Source of the DNA: Gaiella sp038230035
GTDB taxonomy: Bacteria > Actinomycetota > Thermoleophilia > Gaiellales > Gaiellaceae
NCBI GenBank assembly: GCA_038230035.1
Contig: JBBRNX010000018.1
Span: 1 to 64,000 of the forward strand
Reading direction: 5' to 3'
Length of the DNA stretch: 64,000 nt
Positions 22,934-31,765 of this stretch are shown here, piece by piece (within the stretch, counting starts at the first letter, position 1; the number at the start of each line of letters is the position of its first letter). Below the pieces are notes generated by a model. It saw only the letters and a list, made by a program, of their open reading frames with translations. It was not told the DNA's origin and ran no database searches. The position numbers and the translations under genes were made by a program.

Positions 22934-24192
22934 TGGCGACCGAGGTCAAGCTCCCGCGTCTCGGCCAGGGCATGGAGTCGGGCACGATCGTGCGCTGGCT
23001 GAAGAACGAGGGCGAAGCGGTCGCCAAGCGCGAGCCGCTCTACGAACTCGACACCGACAAGGTGACGCAGGAGGTCGAAGCCGAAGCGGACGGCGTGCTC
23101 CTCAAGATCGTCGTCGCCGAGGGGGAGGTAGACGTCGGCACGACTGTAGGCGTGATCGGCAAGGAGGGTGAGGAGTTCACGCTAGAGGCCGTCACTGCGC
23201 CCGCCTCTGCACCCGCCCCAGCCAGTCCCGCTCCTGAGCCGACAGCCGTAGCCCCAAGTGGCACTGAAACGCAAGGCGAGATCCCGGTTGCGGCGCCGCC
23301 CAAGCCAAGTGTTTCTGAAACACAAGGTGACCCCGCGGCCGCCGACGGGCGCGTGAAGGCCTCGCCGCTGGCGCGCCGGATCGCGCGCGAGCGTGGCGTC
23401 GACCTCGCTGCGGTGACAGGCACTGGGCCCGATGGGCGCGTGATCGCCGAGGACGTTGAGAGGGCGCCAGTCGGTCCAGCTCCTGCCGTATCCGTCGCGG
23501 CACCGAGCGCCGAGGTCGAGATCGTCCAGCTGACGTCGACGCGGAAGACGATCGCGCGACGGCTGACCGAGGCGTGGACAGCTCCCGTTTTCCAGCTCGG
23601 CGTCTCGGTCGACATGACCGAAGCTCTCGCGCTTCGCGAGCAACTCGTCGCCCGGCTCGCCGAGGGCGCCACGAAACCGACGGTCAACGACATCCTGACG
23701 AAGCTCGCAGCAGCAGCGCTGACCCGTCACAGAGCCGTCAACGCGGTGTTCAGCGGCGACTCGATCCAGCGCTTCCCGCATGCGCAAGTCGCGATCGCCG
23801 TTGCTGCGCCGAACGGCCTCGTCGTTCCCGTGATCCGCGATGCAGACGTGCGCACGATCCAGGAAATCGCCGACGTGCGTGCCGACCTGGTCGGCCGCGC
23901 GCGGAACGGAAAGCTCACGCTCGCCGATCTCGAAGGCGGCACGTTCACGATCTCGAACCTCGGCATGTTCGGCATCGAGCAGTTCGTCGCGGTGCTCAAC
24001 CCGCCACAGGTCGCGATTCTCGCGGTCGGTGCGGTGAAGGACACGGCGGTCGTCGTCGACGGCGAAATCGACATCGCGCCCATGCTGCAGCTGACGCTTA
24101 CGTGCGACCACCGCGCGATCGACGGTGCGGAGGGTGCGGACTTCCTGCGCACTCTCGTCGCGCTCGTCGAGCAGCCGGCGCTCGCGCTCTGA
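22933..24192 (+). CDS. Dihydrolipoamide acyltransferase E2 component
   Basis: A 419-aa E2. One lipoyl domain (1-78) has the lipoylated Lys in 'LYELDTDKVTQEVEAEADG'. An Ala/Pro linker holds a 17-codon duplication (PSGTETQGE... / PSVSETQGD...). The peripheral-subunit-binding domain is 'VKASPLARRIARERGVDL' through 'GTGPDGRVIAEDV'. The catalytic domain reads 'RKTIARRLTEAWTAPVFQL' to 'LTLTCDHRAIDGAEGADFL' (the DHRxxDG active site). It accepts the acyl group from E1 and transfers it to CoA; the E3 gene lies 1.5 kb downstream. The GTG start overlaps the E1-beta stop. Confidence 0.94.
   Translation: MATEVKLPRLGQGMESGTIVRWLKNEGEAVAKREPLYELDTDKVTQEVEAEADGVLLKIVVAEGEVDVGTTVGVIGKEGEEFTLEAVTAPASAPAPASPAPEPTAVAPSGTETQGEIPVAAPPKPSVSETQGDPAAADGRVKASPLARRIARERGVDLAAVTGTGPDGRVIAEDVERAPVGPAPAVSVAAPSAEVEIVQLTSTRKTIARRLTEAWTAPVFQLGVSVDMTEALALREQLVARLAEGATKPTVNDILTKLAAAALTRHRAVNAVFSGDSIQRFPHAQVAIAVAAPNGLVVPVIRDADVRTIQEIADVRADLVGRARNGKLTLADLEGGTFTISNLGMFGIEQFVAVLNPPQVAILAVGAVKDTAVVVDGEIDIAPMLQLTLTCDHRAIDGAEGADFLRTLVALVEQPALAL
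23254..23327 (+). repeat. Two palindromic-repeat copies inside the E2 linker
   Basis: ccaagtg...ctgaaac.caagg occurs at 23254-23276 and 23305-23327, exactly 51 bp apart and in frame, encoding PS(G/V)(T/S)ETQG. The second copy (ccaagtgtttctgaaacacaagg) is an imperfect palindrome. Its right arm aaacacaagg also forms the stem of the hairpin between ahcY and mtnA (37642-37682), so the same element appears inside and between genes. Confidence 0.55.
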
Positions 24193-24196
24193 TCCG

Positions 24197-24670
24197 ATGG
24201 CCGTAGTCCTCCGTACCGGGGGCGCACAGGACCTCCGTTTCCTGCGGGACATGCTCCACCACGCCTACTACTGGCGCGAGCGCAACCCCGGAGCCGGGCC
24301 TGGTCCTGTCGCCCTCTACGTGAAGGGGTGGGGGCGGCGCGGGGACACCGCTGTGATCGCGCTGGTCGACGGCTTTCCGGCCGGCGCCGCCTGGTACCGC
24401 CTGTTCCGGGCGTCCCAGCCGGGGTTCGGCTTCGTCGACGAGCAGACGCCCGAGCTCGCGGCCGCTGTGGTGCCGAGCGCGCGCGGTCACGGGCTCGGCG
24501 GCTCTCTCCTCGACGCGCTGCTGGAGCGGGCACGGGCCGAACAGCACCCGGCCGTCAGTCTCTGTGTCGACAAGGAGAACGCCGGTGCCATCCACGTCTA
24601 CGAGCAGCACGGGTTTAGTCGGGTGTCTGAGAGCGACGATTCGGTGACGATGGTGGCGGAGCTCGCGTGA
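24197..24670 (+). CDS. GNAT-family N-acetyltransferase
   Basis: A 157-aa single-domain GNAT: 'VVLRTGGAQDLRFLRDMLHH' at the start, 'FPAGAAWYRLFRASQPGFGF', the acetyl-CoA-binding 'VVPSARGHGLGGSLLDALLE' (R/Q-x-x-G-x-G/A), 'HPAVSLCVDKENAGAIHVYE' and 'QHGFSRV'. The family acetylates amines of small molecules or proteins; the substrate is unknown. It begins 4 bp after the E2 stop, so it is probably cotranscribed with the dehydrogenase complex, and its stop overlaps the next GTG. Confidence 0.9.
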   Translation: MAVVLRTGGAQDLRFLRDMLHHAYYWRERNPGAGPGPVALYVKGWGRRGDTAVIALVDGFPAGAAWYRLFRASQPGFGFVDEQTPELAAAVVPSARGHGLGGSLLDALLERARAEQHPAVSLCVDKENAGAIHVYEQHGFSRVSESDDSVTMVAELA

Positions 24671-25671
24671 GTCTGGAGGCGCGTCCGCAGGCGCTCCATC
24701 TCCTCGGCGGATTCATGATCACCCAGGCGATGGGTGCCGTGGCCCGACTCGGTATTGCCGATCTCGTCGCCGAGCAGCCGCGTACCGTTGCGCAGCTCGC
24801 CGAGGAGACCGGTGTGGACGTCGGCGGGTTGACCCGCGTGGTGCGTGCACTGGCGAGCGTCGGCGTCTTCGCGACCGAGGACGGCCTCGTTCGGACCACG
24901 GCTATCGGAGATCTCCTACGCGCAGGTGCGCCGGGTTCGATCCACGCGCTGGCGATTGCGTTTTCGAGCGAGCACTATGCGGCGTGGGGCGATGCGCACG
25001 AGAGCATCCGAACCGGGGAGCCGGCGTTTCCACGCCTGTTCGGCAGCCCGTACTTCGAATGGCTTGGCAGTCATCCTGGAGAGGCCGACGTGTTCAACAG
25101 AGCGATGGCCTCGGCTACGGCCGCCAAACACGGTGTGCTCGTCGGGCGCGACTGGGCCGACGTCGAGACCGTCGTCGACGTGGGCGGGGGGACAGGCTCG
25201 TTGCTCGGTGCGATTCTCTCCACCCAGCCGCACCTTCATGGTGTGGTCGTCGATCTCCCTCATGCTCGCGCAGGCGCAGAGGCTACGATCGCAGCCGCAG
25301 GACTCGAAGACCGCTTCTCGTTCGTCGAAGCGAGTTTTTTCGAGGCCGTTCCCGACGGTGCCGACGTCTACATCCTGTCGCAGATCCTCCACGACTGGAA
25401 CGATGAGCAGGCGAGGGCGATCCTCCGTGTGTGTCGGGCCGCCTCCCGCCCGGACTCGAGGTTACTGATCGTCGACGCGGTTCTCCGCCCCGGCGACGAG
25501 CCGGACTGGGCCAAGGTGATCGACCTCCACATGCTCGTCATGCTCGGTGGCCGCGAACGCTCGGAGGAGGAGTGGCGAAGCCTGCTCGCCGAAGGCGGCT
25601 TCACGCTCGATCGCATCGTGCCTGCTGGGCCGGGGACAGTCGTGGAGGCGACGCCGGACCGCGCCGCGTGA
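24667..25671 (+). CDS. O-methyltransferase (COMT/acetylserotonin type)
   Basis: A 334-aa protein with an N-terminal winged-helix dimerisation domain ('GFMITQAMGAVARLGIADLV', 'EETGVDVGGLTRVVRALASV') and a C-terminal SAM domain. The SAM domain has 'VETVVDVGGGTGSLLGAIL' (motif I), 'GVVVDLPHARAGAEATIAA', 'VYILSQILHDWNDEQARAIL' (the H-D-W catalytic segment) and 'LLIVDAVLRPGDEPDWAKVI'. This is the architecture of plant and actinobacterial small-molecule O-methyltransferases. It sits between E2 and E3 genes, overlapping the GNAT stop (GTGA), but no biosynthetic cluster surrounds it. The acceptor is unknown. Confidence 0.93.
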   Translation: MSLEARPQALHLLGGFMITQAMGAVARLGIADLVAEQPRTVAQLAEETGVDVGGLTRVVRALASVGVFATEDGLVRTTAIGDLLRAGAPGSIHALAIAFSSEHYAAWGDAHESIRTGEPAFPRLFGSPYFEWLGSHPGEADVFNRAMASATAAKHGVLVGRDWADVETVVDVGGGTGSLLGAILSTQPHLHGVVVDLPHARAGAEATIAAAGLEDRFSFVEASFFEAVPDGADVYILSQILHDWNDEQARAILRVCRAASRPDSRLLIVDAVLRPGDEPDWAKVIDLHMLVMLGGRERSEEEWRSLLAEGGFTLDRIVPAGPGTVVEATPDRAA

Positions 25672-25713
25672 CTACGATCGATCGGGCGAAGCGACTGAAA
25701 GGGTTGAGACCGA

Positions 25714-27105
25714 ATGGAATGTGACGTCGCCGTCCTCGGGGGCGGTCCGGGCGGTTACACGGCGGCGATCCGCGCTGCACAGCTCGGTGCGAAGGTCGTG
25801 TGTATCGAGCAGGAGCCCGAACTCGGAGGCACATGCCTCCGGGTCGGCTGCATCCCGACGAAGGCTTGGGTGCAGACCGCGCACGCGCTGCACGATGCGC
25901 GCGACACTTTCGCGAAGCTCGGTGCGGTCGTCGGCGAGCCGACGCTCGACTTCGCGGCCGCGAACTCCTGGAAGGACGGCGTCGTCGCGCAGATGACCGG
26001 TGGCGTGGCGCAGCTTTTCAAGGCCAACGGCGTGGAGTGGGTCAAGGGCCGTGGGACGTTCACCGGCCCGAGCACGATCGCGGTCGAGGGTTCGGAGGAC
26101 GTGAGCTTCAAGAGCGCGGTCGTCGCGACGGGCTCGTTCCCGGTTCGGCCGCCGATCCAGGGGCTCGACTCGCCACGCTGCGTGGACTCGACGGGACTCC
26201 TCGCCCAGACCGAGGTACCGCGGAGGCTCGTCGTGCTCGGCGGCGGGATCATCGGCTGCGAGTTCGCCTCCATCCTCAACCGTTTCGGCACCGGGGTGAC
26301 GGTGATCGAGATGCTGCCGGCGCTGATCCCGCAGGAGGACGCGGACGCCGCCAAGGAGCTCGCGAAGGCGTTCGGCAAGCGTGGGATTACGCTGCACCTC
26401 GGCAAGCAATGCACGGGCGTCGACGACACGGGGTCGGGGCTTGTAGTCCACTTCGGTGACGGTGAGAGCGTCGAAGCGAACCTCATGCTCGTCGCCGTTG
26501 GGCGGGCGGCGCTGGTCGACGGCATCGGCCTCGAGGCGGCGGGTGTCTCCTTCGACCGCAAGGGCATTGCGACAGACGGCCATCGACGCACGAACGTGCC
26601 GAACATCTACGCGGTCGGTGACTGCGCCGGCTACTGGCAGCTCGCACACACGGCGTTCCGCGAGGGCGAAGTCGCGGCCGAGAACGCCTGTGGACACGAG
26701 GCGACGATCGGCACGCCTGCGGTGCCACGGCCGATCTACACCGACCCCGAGATCGCCGGCGTCGGCCTCACCGAAGCACAGGCAAAGGAGCGCCACGGCG
26801 AAGAGAACGTCGCGATCGGGCGCGCCCCGTGGGCTGCCATCGCACGCGCCGTGATGTCAGGTGATACGACGGGCTGGGTGAAGACGATCCACGAGACCAC
26901 CTACGGCGAGCTGCTCGGGATCGTCATCGTCGGCCCGCACGCCACCGATCTGATCGCGACCGGCGTCGTCGCGCTCGACGCCGAATCGACCATCGAGACC
27001 ATTGCCGACGGCATCGCGCCGCATCCGACGTACTCCGAGGCGATCAAAGAGGCCGGGCTCGTCGCGCTCGGTCGCGCCATCCACCTACCGCCGAAGCGCC
27101 GCTGA
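25714..27105 (+). CDS. lpdA: Dihydrolipoyl dehydrogenase (E3)
   Basis: A 463-aa flavoprotein disulfide reductase: FAD motif 'VAVLGGGPGGYTAAIRAAQL', redox-active 'GGTCLRVGCIPTKAW' (C-x4-C), NAD motif 'VVLGGGIIGCEFASILNRFG', second FAD motif 'NIYAVGDCAG' and the C-terminal catalytic His-Glu segment 'IAPHPTYSEAIKEAGLVAL'. It reoxidises the dihydrolipoyl arm of the E2 encoded upstream. A further gene starts at its stop (TGATG). Length is normal. Confidence 0.95.
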   Translation: MECDVAVLGGGPGGYTAAIRAAQLGAKVVCIEQEPELGGTCLRVGCIPTKAWVQTAHALHDARDTFAKLGAVVGEPTLDFAAANSWKDGVVAQMTGGVAQLFKANGVEWVKGRGTFTGPSTIAVEGSEDVSFKSAVVATGSFPVRPPIQGLDSPRCVDSTGLLAQTEVPRRLVVLGGGIIGCEFASILNRFGTGVTVIEMLPALIPQEDADAAKELAKAFGKRGITLHLGKQCTGVDDTGSGLVVHFGDGESVEANLMLVAVGRAALVDGIGLEAAGVSFDRKGIATDGHRRTNVPNIYAVGDCAGYWQLAHTAFREGEVAAENACGHEATIGTPAVPRPIYTDPEIAGVGLTEAQAKERHGEENVAIGRAPWAAIARAVMSGDTTGWVKTIHETTYGELLGIVIVGPHATDLIATGVVALDAESTIETIADGIAPHPTYSEAIKEAGLVALGRAIHLPPKRR

Positions 27106-27341
27106 TGTCGGCTTCCTCGAAACGCAACACCGTCGTCGGAGCTCTCGTCTGGTGGTACGCCAAGCGCATGATCCGGAAGCGAGGCGCGGCCGCGCTTGCC
27201 GGTTTGGCGGCGGGTGAAGGGCTCTCGCTGGTTCGGCCCGGCAAGCAACATCGCAGGCGCTGGCTCCTGCTCCTGGGGCTGACGGCCGGCGCCGGTCTCC
27301 TGTGGTGGCGGCGCAAGCAGACGAACTCCGTCGAGTTGTGA
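27105..27341 (+). CDS. Small basic membrane protein
   Basis: A 78-aa protein with Arg/Lys-rich segments and one clear C-terminal transmembrane helix ('RWLLLLGLTAGAGLLWWRRK', about 51-70). A weaker hydrophobic stretch near 9-18 and an Ala/Gly-rich helix at about 27-37 precede it. The ATG overlaps the lpdA stop (TGATG) and the stop overlaps the following GTG, so it is embedded in the operon. I do not recognise the family. Confidence 0.65.
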   Translation: MSASSKRNTVVGALVWWYAKRMIRKRGAAALAGLAAGEGLSLVRPGKQHRRRWLLLLGLTAGAGLLWWRRKQTNSVEL

Positions 27342-28423
27342 GCGACGGCGCCCGGTTCGTCCGGCCGTCGCTCGACCAGCTTCCCCCGGGCGATCCCGCC
27401 GAGCCGTTCGCGGCCGGAACTGCCCTGCTCGGGCTGAACGAAGGGTTGGACGGCCCGTTTCCGGCCGCGCTCGCCGCCATCGAGCGGGCTGTCCCGAACC
27501 TCGGGCGCTACCCGAATCGCGGCTCATACGAGCTTGTCGAGGCGCTCGCTTCGCGCCATGCCGTGCTGCCGTCGCAGGTGTGTGTGGCGGCCGGCGCCGA
27601 CGCCGTGATCGGGTATGTCTGCCAGGCGGTTCTGCAGCCCGGCGACGAGGTCGTTCTCCCCTGGCCGTCGTTCCCGAGCTTCGTCCGCGATTCGCAGAAA
27701 CGCGATGGCGTGCCGGTGACGGTCGCGCTCGCGAACAACCAGGTCGACCTCGTTGCGCTGCGTTCTGCGATCACTCCACGCACCCGGATGCTCTTTCTCG
27801 CGACCCCGAACAACCCAACCGGTCTGGCTGTGCCACGTGACGAGGTAATCGCCTTCGTCCACGACCTGCCCGGGCACGTCCTGCCCGTGATCGACGAGGC
27901 CTACTTCGACTACCTCGATCCTGCAAAGCGGCTCGATTCGATTGAGGATCTCGTCCAGAGCCGGGCGGACGTGCTCGTGCTTCGCACGTTCTCCAAGCTC
28001 TACGGGCTGGCGGGCCTCCGCGTCGGCTATGGCGTCGGCCCTGCCGCCGTCGTCGCGGCCATGAGAAAGGTGCAACGTGGCTACGACGTCGGGGCGCTCG
28101 CTCAGGTTGCCGCGCTCGCGAGCCTCGACGATGCCGCTGAGGTCGAGCGCCGGCGTGCCGCGAACCGGGACGCGATCCGCGCTCTTACCGCGCTGCTCCA
28201 GGCGCGCGGGCTCGAGCCGCTTCCCGGCAGCGTGACGAACTTCGTTCTCGTCGAGGTCGAAACGGACGCCGACGAGGTAGCGGCTGCGCTATTGCGTCAC
28301 GACGTCGCAGTCCAGTCCGGCACGCCGTTCGGCGCTCCCACGTCGCTCCGGATCGGAGCCGGGTCGAGCGACGAGCTGGCGCGCCTCGATGCTGGGCTTG
28401 CCGCGGTGCTACCAGCCCCCTAG
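27338..28423 (+). CDS. Class I/II aminotransferase (histidinol-phosphate aminotransferase-like)
   Basis: A 361-aa PLP enzyme. It shows 'LLGLNEGLDGPFPAALAAIE' and 'RYPNRGSYELVEALASRHAV' (HisC-type N-terminus), 'CVAAGADAVIGYVCQAVLQP', 'LFLATPNNPTGLAVPRDEVI', 'PVIDEAYFDYLD' (PLP Asp/Tyr) and 'VLRTFSKLYGLAGLRVGYG' with the Schiff-base Lys. HisC-like enzymes also act on aromatic amino acids or in Cobalamin-type pathways. No other his genes are nearby, so assignment to histidine synthesis is not secure. The GTG overlaps the upstream stop. Confidence 0.88.
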   Translation: MSDGARFVRPSLDQLPPGDPAEPFAAGTALLGLNEGLDGPFPAALAAIERAVPNLGRYPNRGSYELVEALASRHAVLPSQVCVAAGADAVIGYVCQAVLQPGDEVVLPWPSFPSFVRDSQKRDGVPVTVALANNQVDLVALRSAITPRTRMLFLATPNNPTGLAVPRDEVIAFVHDLPGHVLPVIDEAYFDYLDPAKRLDSIEDLVQSRADVLVLRTFSKLYGLAGLRVGYGVGPAAVVAAMRKVQRGYDVGALAQVAALASLDDAAEVERRRAANRDAIRALTALLQARGLEPLPGSVTNFVLVEVETDADEVAAALLRHDVAVQSGTPFGAPTSLRIGAGSSDELARLDAGLAAVLPAP

Positions 28424-28441
28424 CCAAGCCGGAGCCTCCGG

Positions 28442-28469
28442 TATCCTCGGTCAGCGGGCGCTCGGCGCC
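28442..28469 (+). promoter_or_regulatory. Candidate promoter and leader hairpin of the LCP operon
   Basis: TATCCT (28442-28447) is a good -10 match. The short leader that follows contains gggcgc-tcg-gcgccc (28455-28469), a perfect hairpin ending 9 nt before the ATG at 28479. There is no Shine-Dalgarno site. Confidence 0.4.
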
Positions 28470-28478
28470 CGTCGCCGT

Positions 28479-30464
28479 ATGCGCACAACGCTGAAGAGTC
28501 GACTCGGTCGCAGTACCGATCCAAACGGTGCCGAGACCAATGGCAACGGGAGCGGCGTGTTTCCGCCTGCCCCTGCGTCGCCCATCACGATCTATCGCCA
28601 GCCCGAGCCGCCGCCGCGTCGGCGCGGCTCGCTGGCGCTGAAGATCCTCGGCTGGGCGGCCGTCGTCCTCGTGATGTGCGTCGCCGGCGTCGGCGGAGGT
28701 TACTACCTCTACCTCCACGAGTCGGTCAAGGCGGTGAACGCAAAGTCGATCGCGGTCAAGAAGGCGCGGCGACTCCTCCATATTCCGGTTGCGGGGCAGC
28801 CGGCAACGGCGATGGTGATCGGCTACGACCACCGCGTCAGCGATGGCAAGGGCGCTCCGTCGCGTTCCGACACGATCATGCTGATCCGCGCCGATCCCCG
28901 GACGAACACGATCGCGCTCATGTCGTTCCCTCGCGACTTGAGGGTCGACATCCACTGCCCCGGCAAGTCGTCGTTCACGTCGAAGATCAATGCGGCGTAC
29001 GCCTACTGCGGCCCGCAGGGGACGCTCGCGACGGTCAAGGCGCTAACGGGTCTCGACATCAACTACCTGATCACGGTCAACTTCCGTGGCTTCATGCAGA
29101 TCGTCGACAAGCTCGGCGGCGTCTACATCGACGTCGACCGTCGCTATCTCAACACCCACAGCGGCCCGAGCGGGTATGCGACGATCGATCTCCAGCCTGG
29201 GTATCAGCTCCTGAGCGGCGGCAATGCGCTCGACTTCGTGCGCTTCCGGCACACCGACTCCGACCTCTATCGCGTCGCGCGGCAGCAGCTGTTCGTCAAA
29301 GCGATGAAGGATCGCGTCGGCTCCTCGATCTCGCTCAAGTTCCTGGCGTTGAAGCTGCCGCAGGTCGTGCACGCGATCACGAGCAATACCGAGGTCGCTC
29401 AGGGGGGCGGCAAGAGCATCGGCTTCAGCACAGTTATGTCGTACGCGTTCTTCGCCTACGGCCTGAAGCCGGGTCACGTCTTCCAGACGAAGATCGAAGG
29501 GCTCGAGGGCTCCGCCGACCTGACGACTGCACAGCAGAACGTCGACACCGCTGTCCAGGAGTTCATCCACCCGGACGTCCAGTCGCCGAACAAGGCGACA
29601 GCCGTCGCGCTTGGCGAGAAGCCAAAGGTGAAGGCGCCCCCGGCGAACCAGACCACCATTACCGTTCTCAACGGGAACGGGGTCGCGGGCTCGGCCTCGA
29701 CGGCGGGCGCGCTCCTGAGCCGGCGCAGCTACCCGATCTTGACCCCGCCGAGCGGGGTCGCGGCCAACGCTCCTGCGATCGGCGGCACCAAGCAGTTCGG
29801 CTTCTTCCGCTCCAAGGTCTACTTCGACCCGAAGCAGCGCGGTGGGCGTCCGGCAGCGCGGCTCGTCGCGAACCTGTTCGGCTCTGCGGATATCGCGCCG
29901 GCACCGGGCGCGATCCGCCAGCTCAGCAGCGGCGCCATGCTCGTCGTCGTTGTCGGTCAGACGTTCCACAGCACACTGGCGCCTGCGCCGATCGACCAGA
30001 CGCCGAAGCGGACACCTGCCGTTGTTCTGCCGGGAACGGGCGGATCCATCGATCTGCTCCGGCCGCTGCAGAGGAAGGTGCCCTTCCGGCTGATGGCCCC
30101 GACCGTCGTCGAGAGCTCGTCGTTCGTCGATCACGAGCGTCCGGTGCGGTTCTACTGGATCAACGGGCGCGGTCATGACAAGGCCGTGCGGATCGTCTAC
30201 CGGCTCGGCGGCGGCAACAAGTACTGGGGGATCGAGGAGACGACCTGGAACAACGCGCCGATCCTGAGCGACCGGAACTTCCACCGCTCGCTCAACGGCC
30301 GTCGCTTCGACCTCTACTACAACGGACCGCACCTGCACATGGTCGTCTTGCGACGGGGGGCAGCGAGCTACTGGGTCGTCAACACGCTCCTCGACGAGCT
30401 CTCGAATGAGACGATGCTCGCGATCGCCAAGAGCCTGCGCCCCGTCAACCGCATCAAGCAGTAG
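28479..30464 (+). CDS. LytR-CpsA-Psr (LCP) family cell-wall glycopolymer transferase
   Basis: A 661-aa membrane-anchored protein with a Pro-rich cytoplasmic N-terminus and one transmembrane helix (about 50-76, 'ILGWAAVVLVMCVAGVGGGY'). The LCP catalytic domain follows: 'SRSDTIMLIRADPRTNTIAL', 'MSFPRDLRVDI' (the conserved R/D) and 'FVRFRHTDSDLYRVARQQ'. Next come a LytR_C domain ('ITVLNGNGVAGSASTAGALL') and a further C-terminal domain of about 200 residues. LCP enzymes attach polyprenyl-linked glycopolymers to peptidoglycan outside the membrane. It heads a four-gene polysaccharide operon. Confidence 0.93.
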   Translation: MRTTLKSRLGRSTDPNGAETNGNGSGVFPPAPASPITIYRQPEPPPRRRGSLALKILGWAAVVLVMCVAGVGGGYYLYLHESVKAVNAKSIAVKKARRLLHIPVAGQPATAMVIGYDHRVSDGKGAPSRSDTIMLIRADPRTNTIALMSFPRDLRVDIHCPGKSSFTSKINAAYAYCGPQGTLATVKALTGLDINYLITVNFRGFMQIVDKLGGVYIDVDRRYLNTHSGPSGYATIDLQPGYQLLSGGNALDFVRFRHTDSDLYRVARQQLFVKAMKDRVGSSISLKFLALKLPQVVHAITSNTEVAQGGGKSIGFSTVMSYAFFAYGLKPGHVFQTKIEGLEGSADLTTAQQNVDTAVQEFIHPDVQSPNKATAVALGEKPKVKAPPANQTTITVLNGNGVAGSASTAGALLSRRSYPILTPPSGVAANAPAIGGTKQFGFFRSKVYFDPKQRGGRPAARLVANLFGSADIAPAPGAIRQLSSGAMLVVVVGQTFHSTLAPAPIDQTPKRTPAVVLPGTGGSIDLLRPLQRKVPFRLMAPTVVESSSFVDHERPVRFYWINGRGHDKAVRIVYRLGGGNKYWGIEETTWNNAPILSDRNFHRSLNGRRFDLYYNGPHLHMVVLRRGAASYWVVNTLLDELSNETMLAIAKSLRPVNRIKQ

Positions 30465-30475
30465 GTTTCGCGCCC

Positions 30476-31765
30476 GTGTCCAGAATTGCGGTCTTTGGCG
30501 CCGGCTACGTCGGTCTCGTCACCGGGGCGGCGTTCGCGGATCTGGGGCATGAGGTCGTCGTGCGGGACGTGCTCGCTGACCGGATCGAGGCACTCCGCGC
30601 CGGCAAGATCCCGATCCACGAGCCGGGGCTCGACGAGCTGCTCCGGCGGGCCGGTAACCGCCTGCGCTTTACGACCGATGTCGCCGAGGCAATCGACGGC
30701 GCCGAGTTCGTGTACGTCGCGGTCGGGACGCCGCCGACCTACTCGGGCGACGCAGACCTCTCGGCTGTCTGGACGGTCGTCGACGAGCTGCCGCCCGATA
30801 CGGGTGACGCCGTCGTCGTGATGAAGAGCACGGTCCCAGTGGGAACCGGCGCGAAGGTGCGCTCGCGGCTCGACGGGCACGGCCTCGGCCACGTCGGGTA
30901 TGCGTCGAATCCCGAGTTCACGGCCGAGGGCACCGCCGTGCATGACTTCATGCACCCGGATCGGATCGTGATTGGCGCCTTCCGTGAGCAGGACGCCGAT
31001 GCCGTTGCCGCACTCCACGCCGGAATCGACGCGCCGATCCTCCGTTGTGATGTCGCCTCTGCGGAGATGATCAAGCTGGCAGCGAACGCAGCGCTCATGA
31101 CCCGAATCTCGTTCATCAACGAAATTGCGAACGTCTGTGAGGCGACCGGCGCCGACGTCGTCAAGGTCGCCGAAGGGGTGGGGCTGGACCACCGCATCGG
31201 CAAGAGCTTCCTGCGCGCCGGAATCGGCTACGGCGGATCGTGCTTCCCGAAGGACTCGCTCGCTCTGAAGCAGCTGGCCGCGAACTCCGGCTACCACTTC
31301 CAGCTGTTGAACGCCGTCATCGAAGTGAACGAGCTGCAGAAGCGGCGGGTGGTCGCGAAGCTCGAGCGGCATCTCGGCTCGCTGAGCGGCAAGACTGTGG
31401 CGCTCCTCGGCCTCGCCTTCAAGGCACACACCGACGACATGCGCGAAGCCCCATCCATTGTTCTTGCCGGTCGCCTTCTGTCGGAAGGCGCGCACGTCCG
31501 CGCCTGGGATCCGGTCGCGGACGGCAGCGGGCTCGCCGGTGTCGAGATCGCGGCCACTCCCGAGACTGCGCTGGCGGGAGCCGATGCGGTCGTCATCGTC
31601 ACCGAGTGGCCGCAGGTCGGCGAGATCGACTGGTCGGCAGCGGGCGCGTCGATGCGACGCGCGGTGCTGATCGACGGTCGCAACATGCTCGACCCGGACA
31701 GCTTGCGCGCCGCGGGCTTCACCTACGAAGGCATAGGCCGTGCCGCGTCCGAGGCCGTGAACTGA
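30476..31765 (+). CDS. UDP-glucose/UDP-sugar 6-dehydrogenase
   Basis: A 429-aa enzyme: NAD-binding 'IAVFGAGYVGLVTGAAFADL', 'EFVYVAVGTPPTYSGDADLS', central domain 'EMIKLAANAALMTRISFINE', and the catalytic-Cys motif 'GIGYGGSCFPKDSLALKQL'. The C-terminal UDP-binding domain has 'VALLGLAFKAHTDDMREAPS'. It oxidises a UDP-hexose (usually UDP-glucose) to the uronate for envelope polysaccharide. The GTG start lies 11 bp after the LCP gene. UDP-ManNAc dehydrogenases share the fold, so the exact sugar is an inference. Confidence 0.92.
   Translation: MSRIAVFGAGYVGLVTGAAFADLGHEVVVRDVLADRIEALRAGKIPIHEPGLDELLRRAGNRLRFTTDVAEAIDGAEFVYVAVGTPPTYSGDADLSAVWTVVDELPPDTGDAVVVMKSTVPVGTGAKVRSRLDGHGLGHVGYASNPEFTAEGTAVHDFMHPDRIVIGAFREQDADAVAALHAGIDAPILRCDVASAEMIKLAANAALMTRISFINEIANVCEATGADVVKVAEGVGLDHRIGKSFLRAGIGYGGSCFPKDSLALKQLAANSGYHFQLLNAVIEVNELQKRRVVAKLERHLGSLSGKTVALLGLAFKAHTDDMREAPSIVLAGRLLSEGAHVRAWDPVADGSGLAGVEIAATPETALAGADAVVIVTEWPQVGEIDWSAAGASMRRAVLIDGRNMLDPDSLRAAGFTYEGIGRAASEAVN

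Noticed and set aside
29043..30338. 431-codon minus-strand ORF opposite the LCP gene
   Set aside because: It is the antisense shadow of a clear LCP protein; no motif, start context or neighbour supports it.
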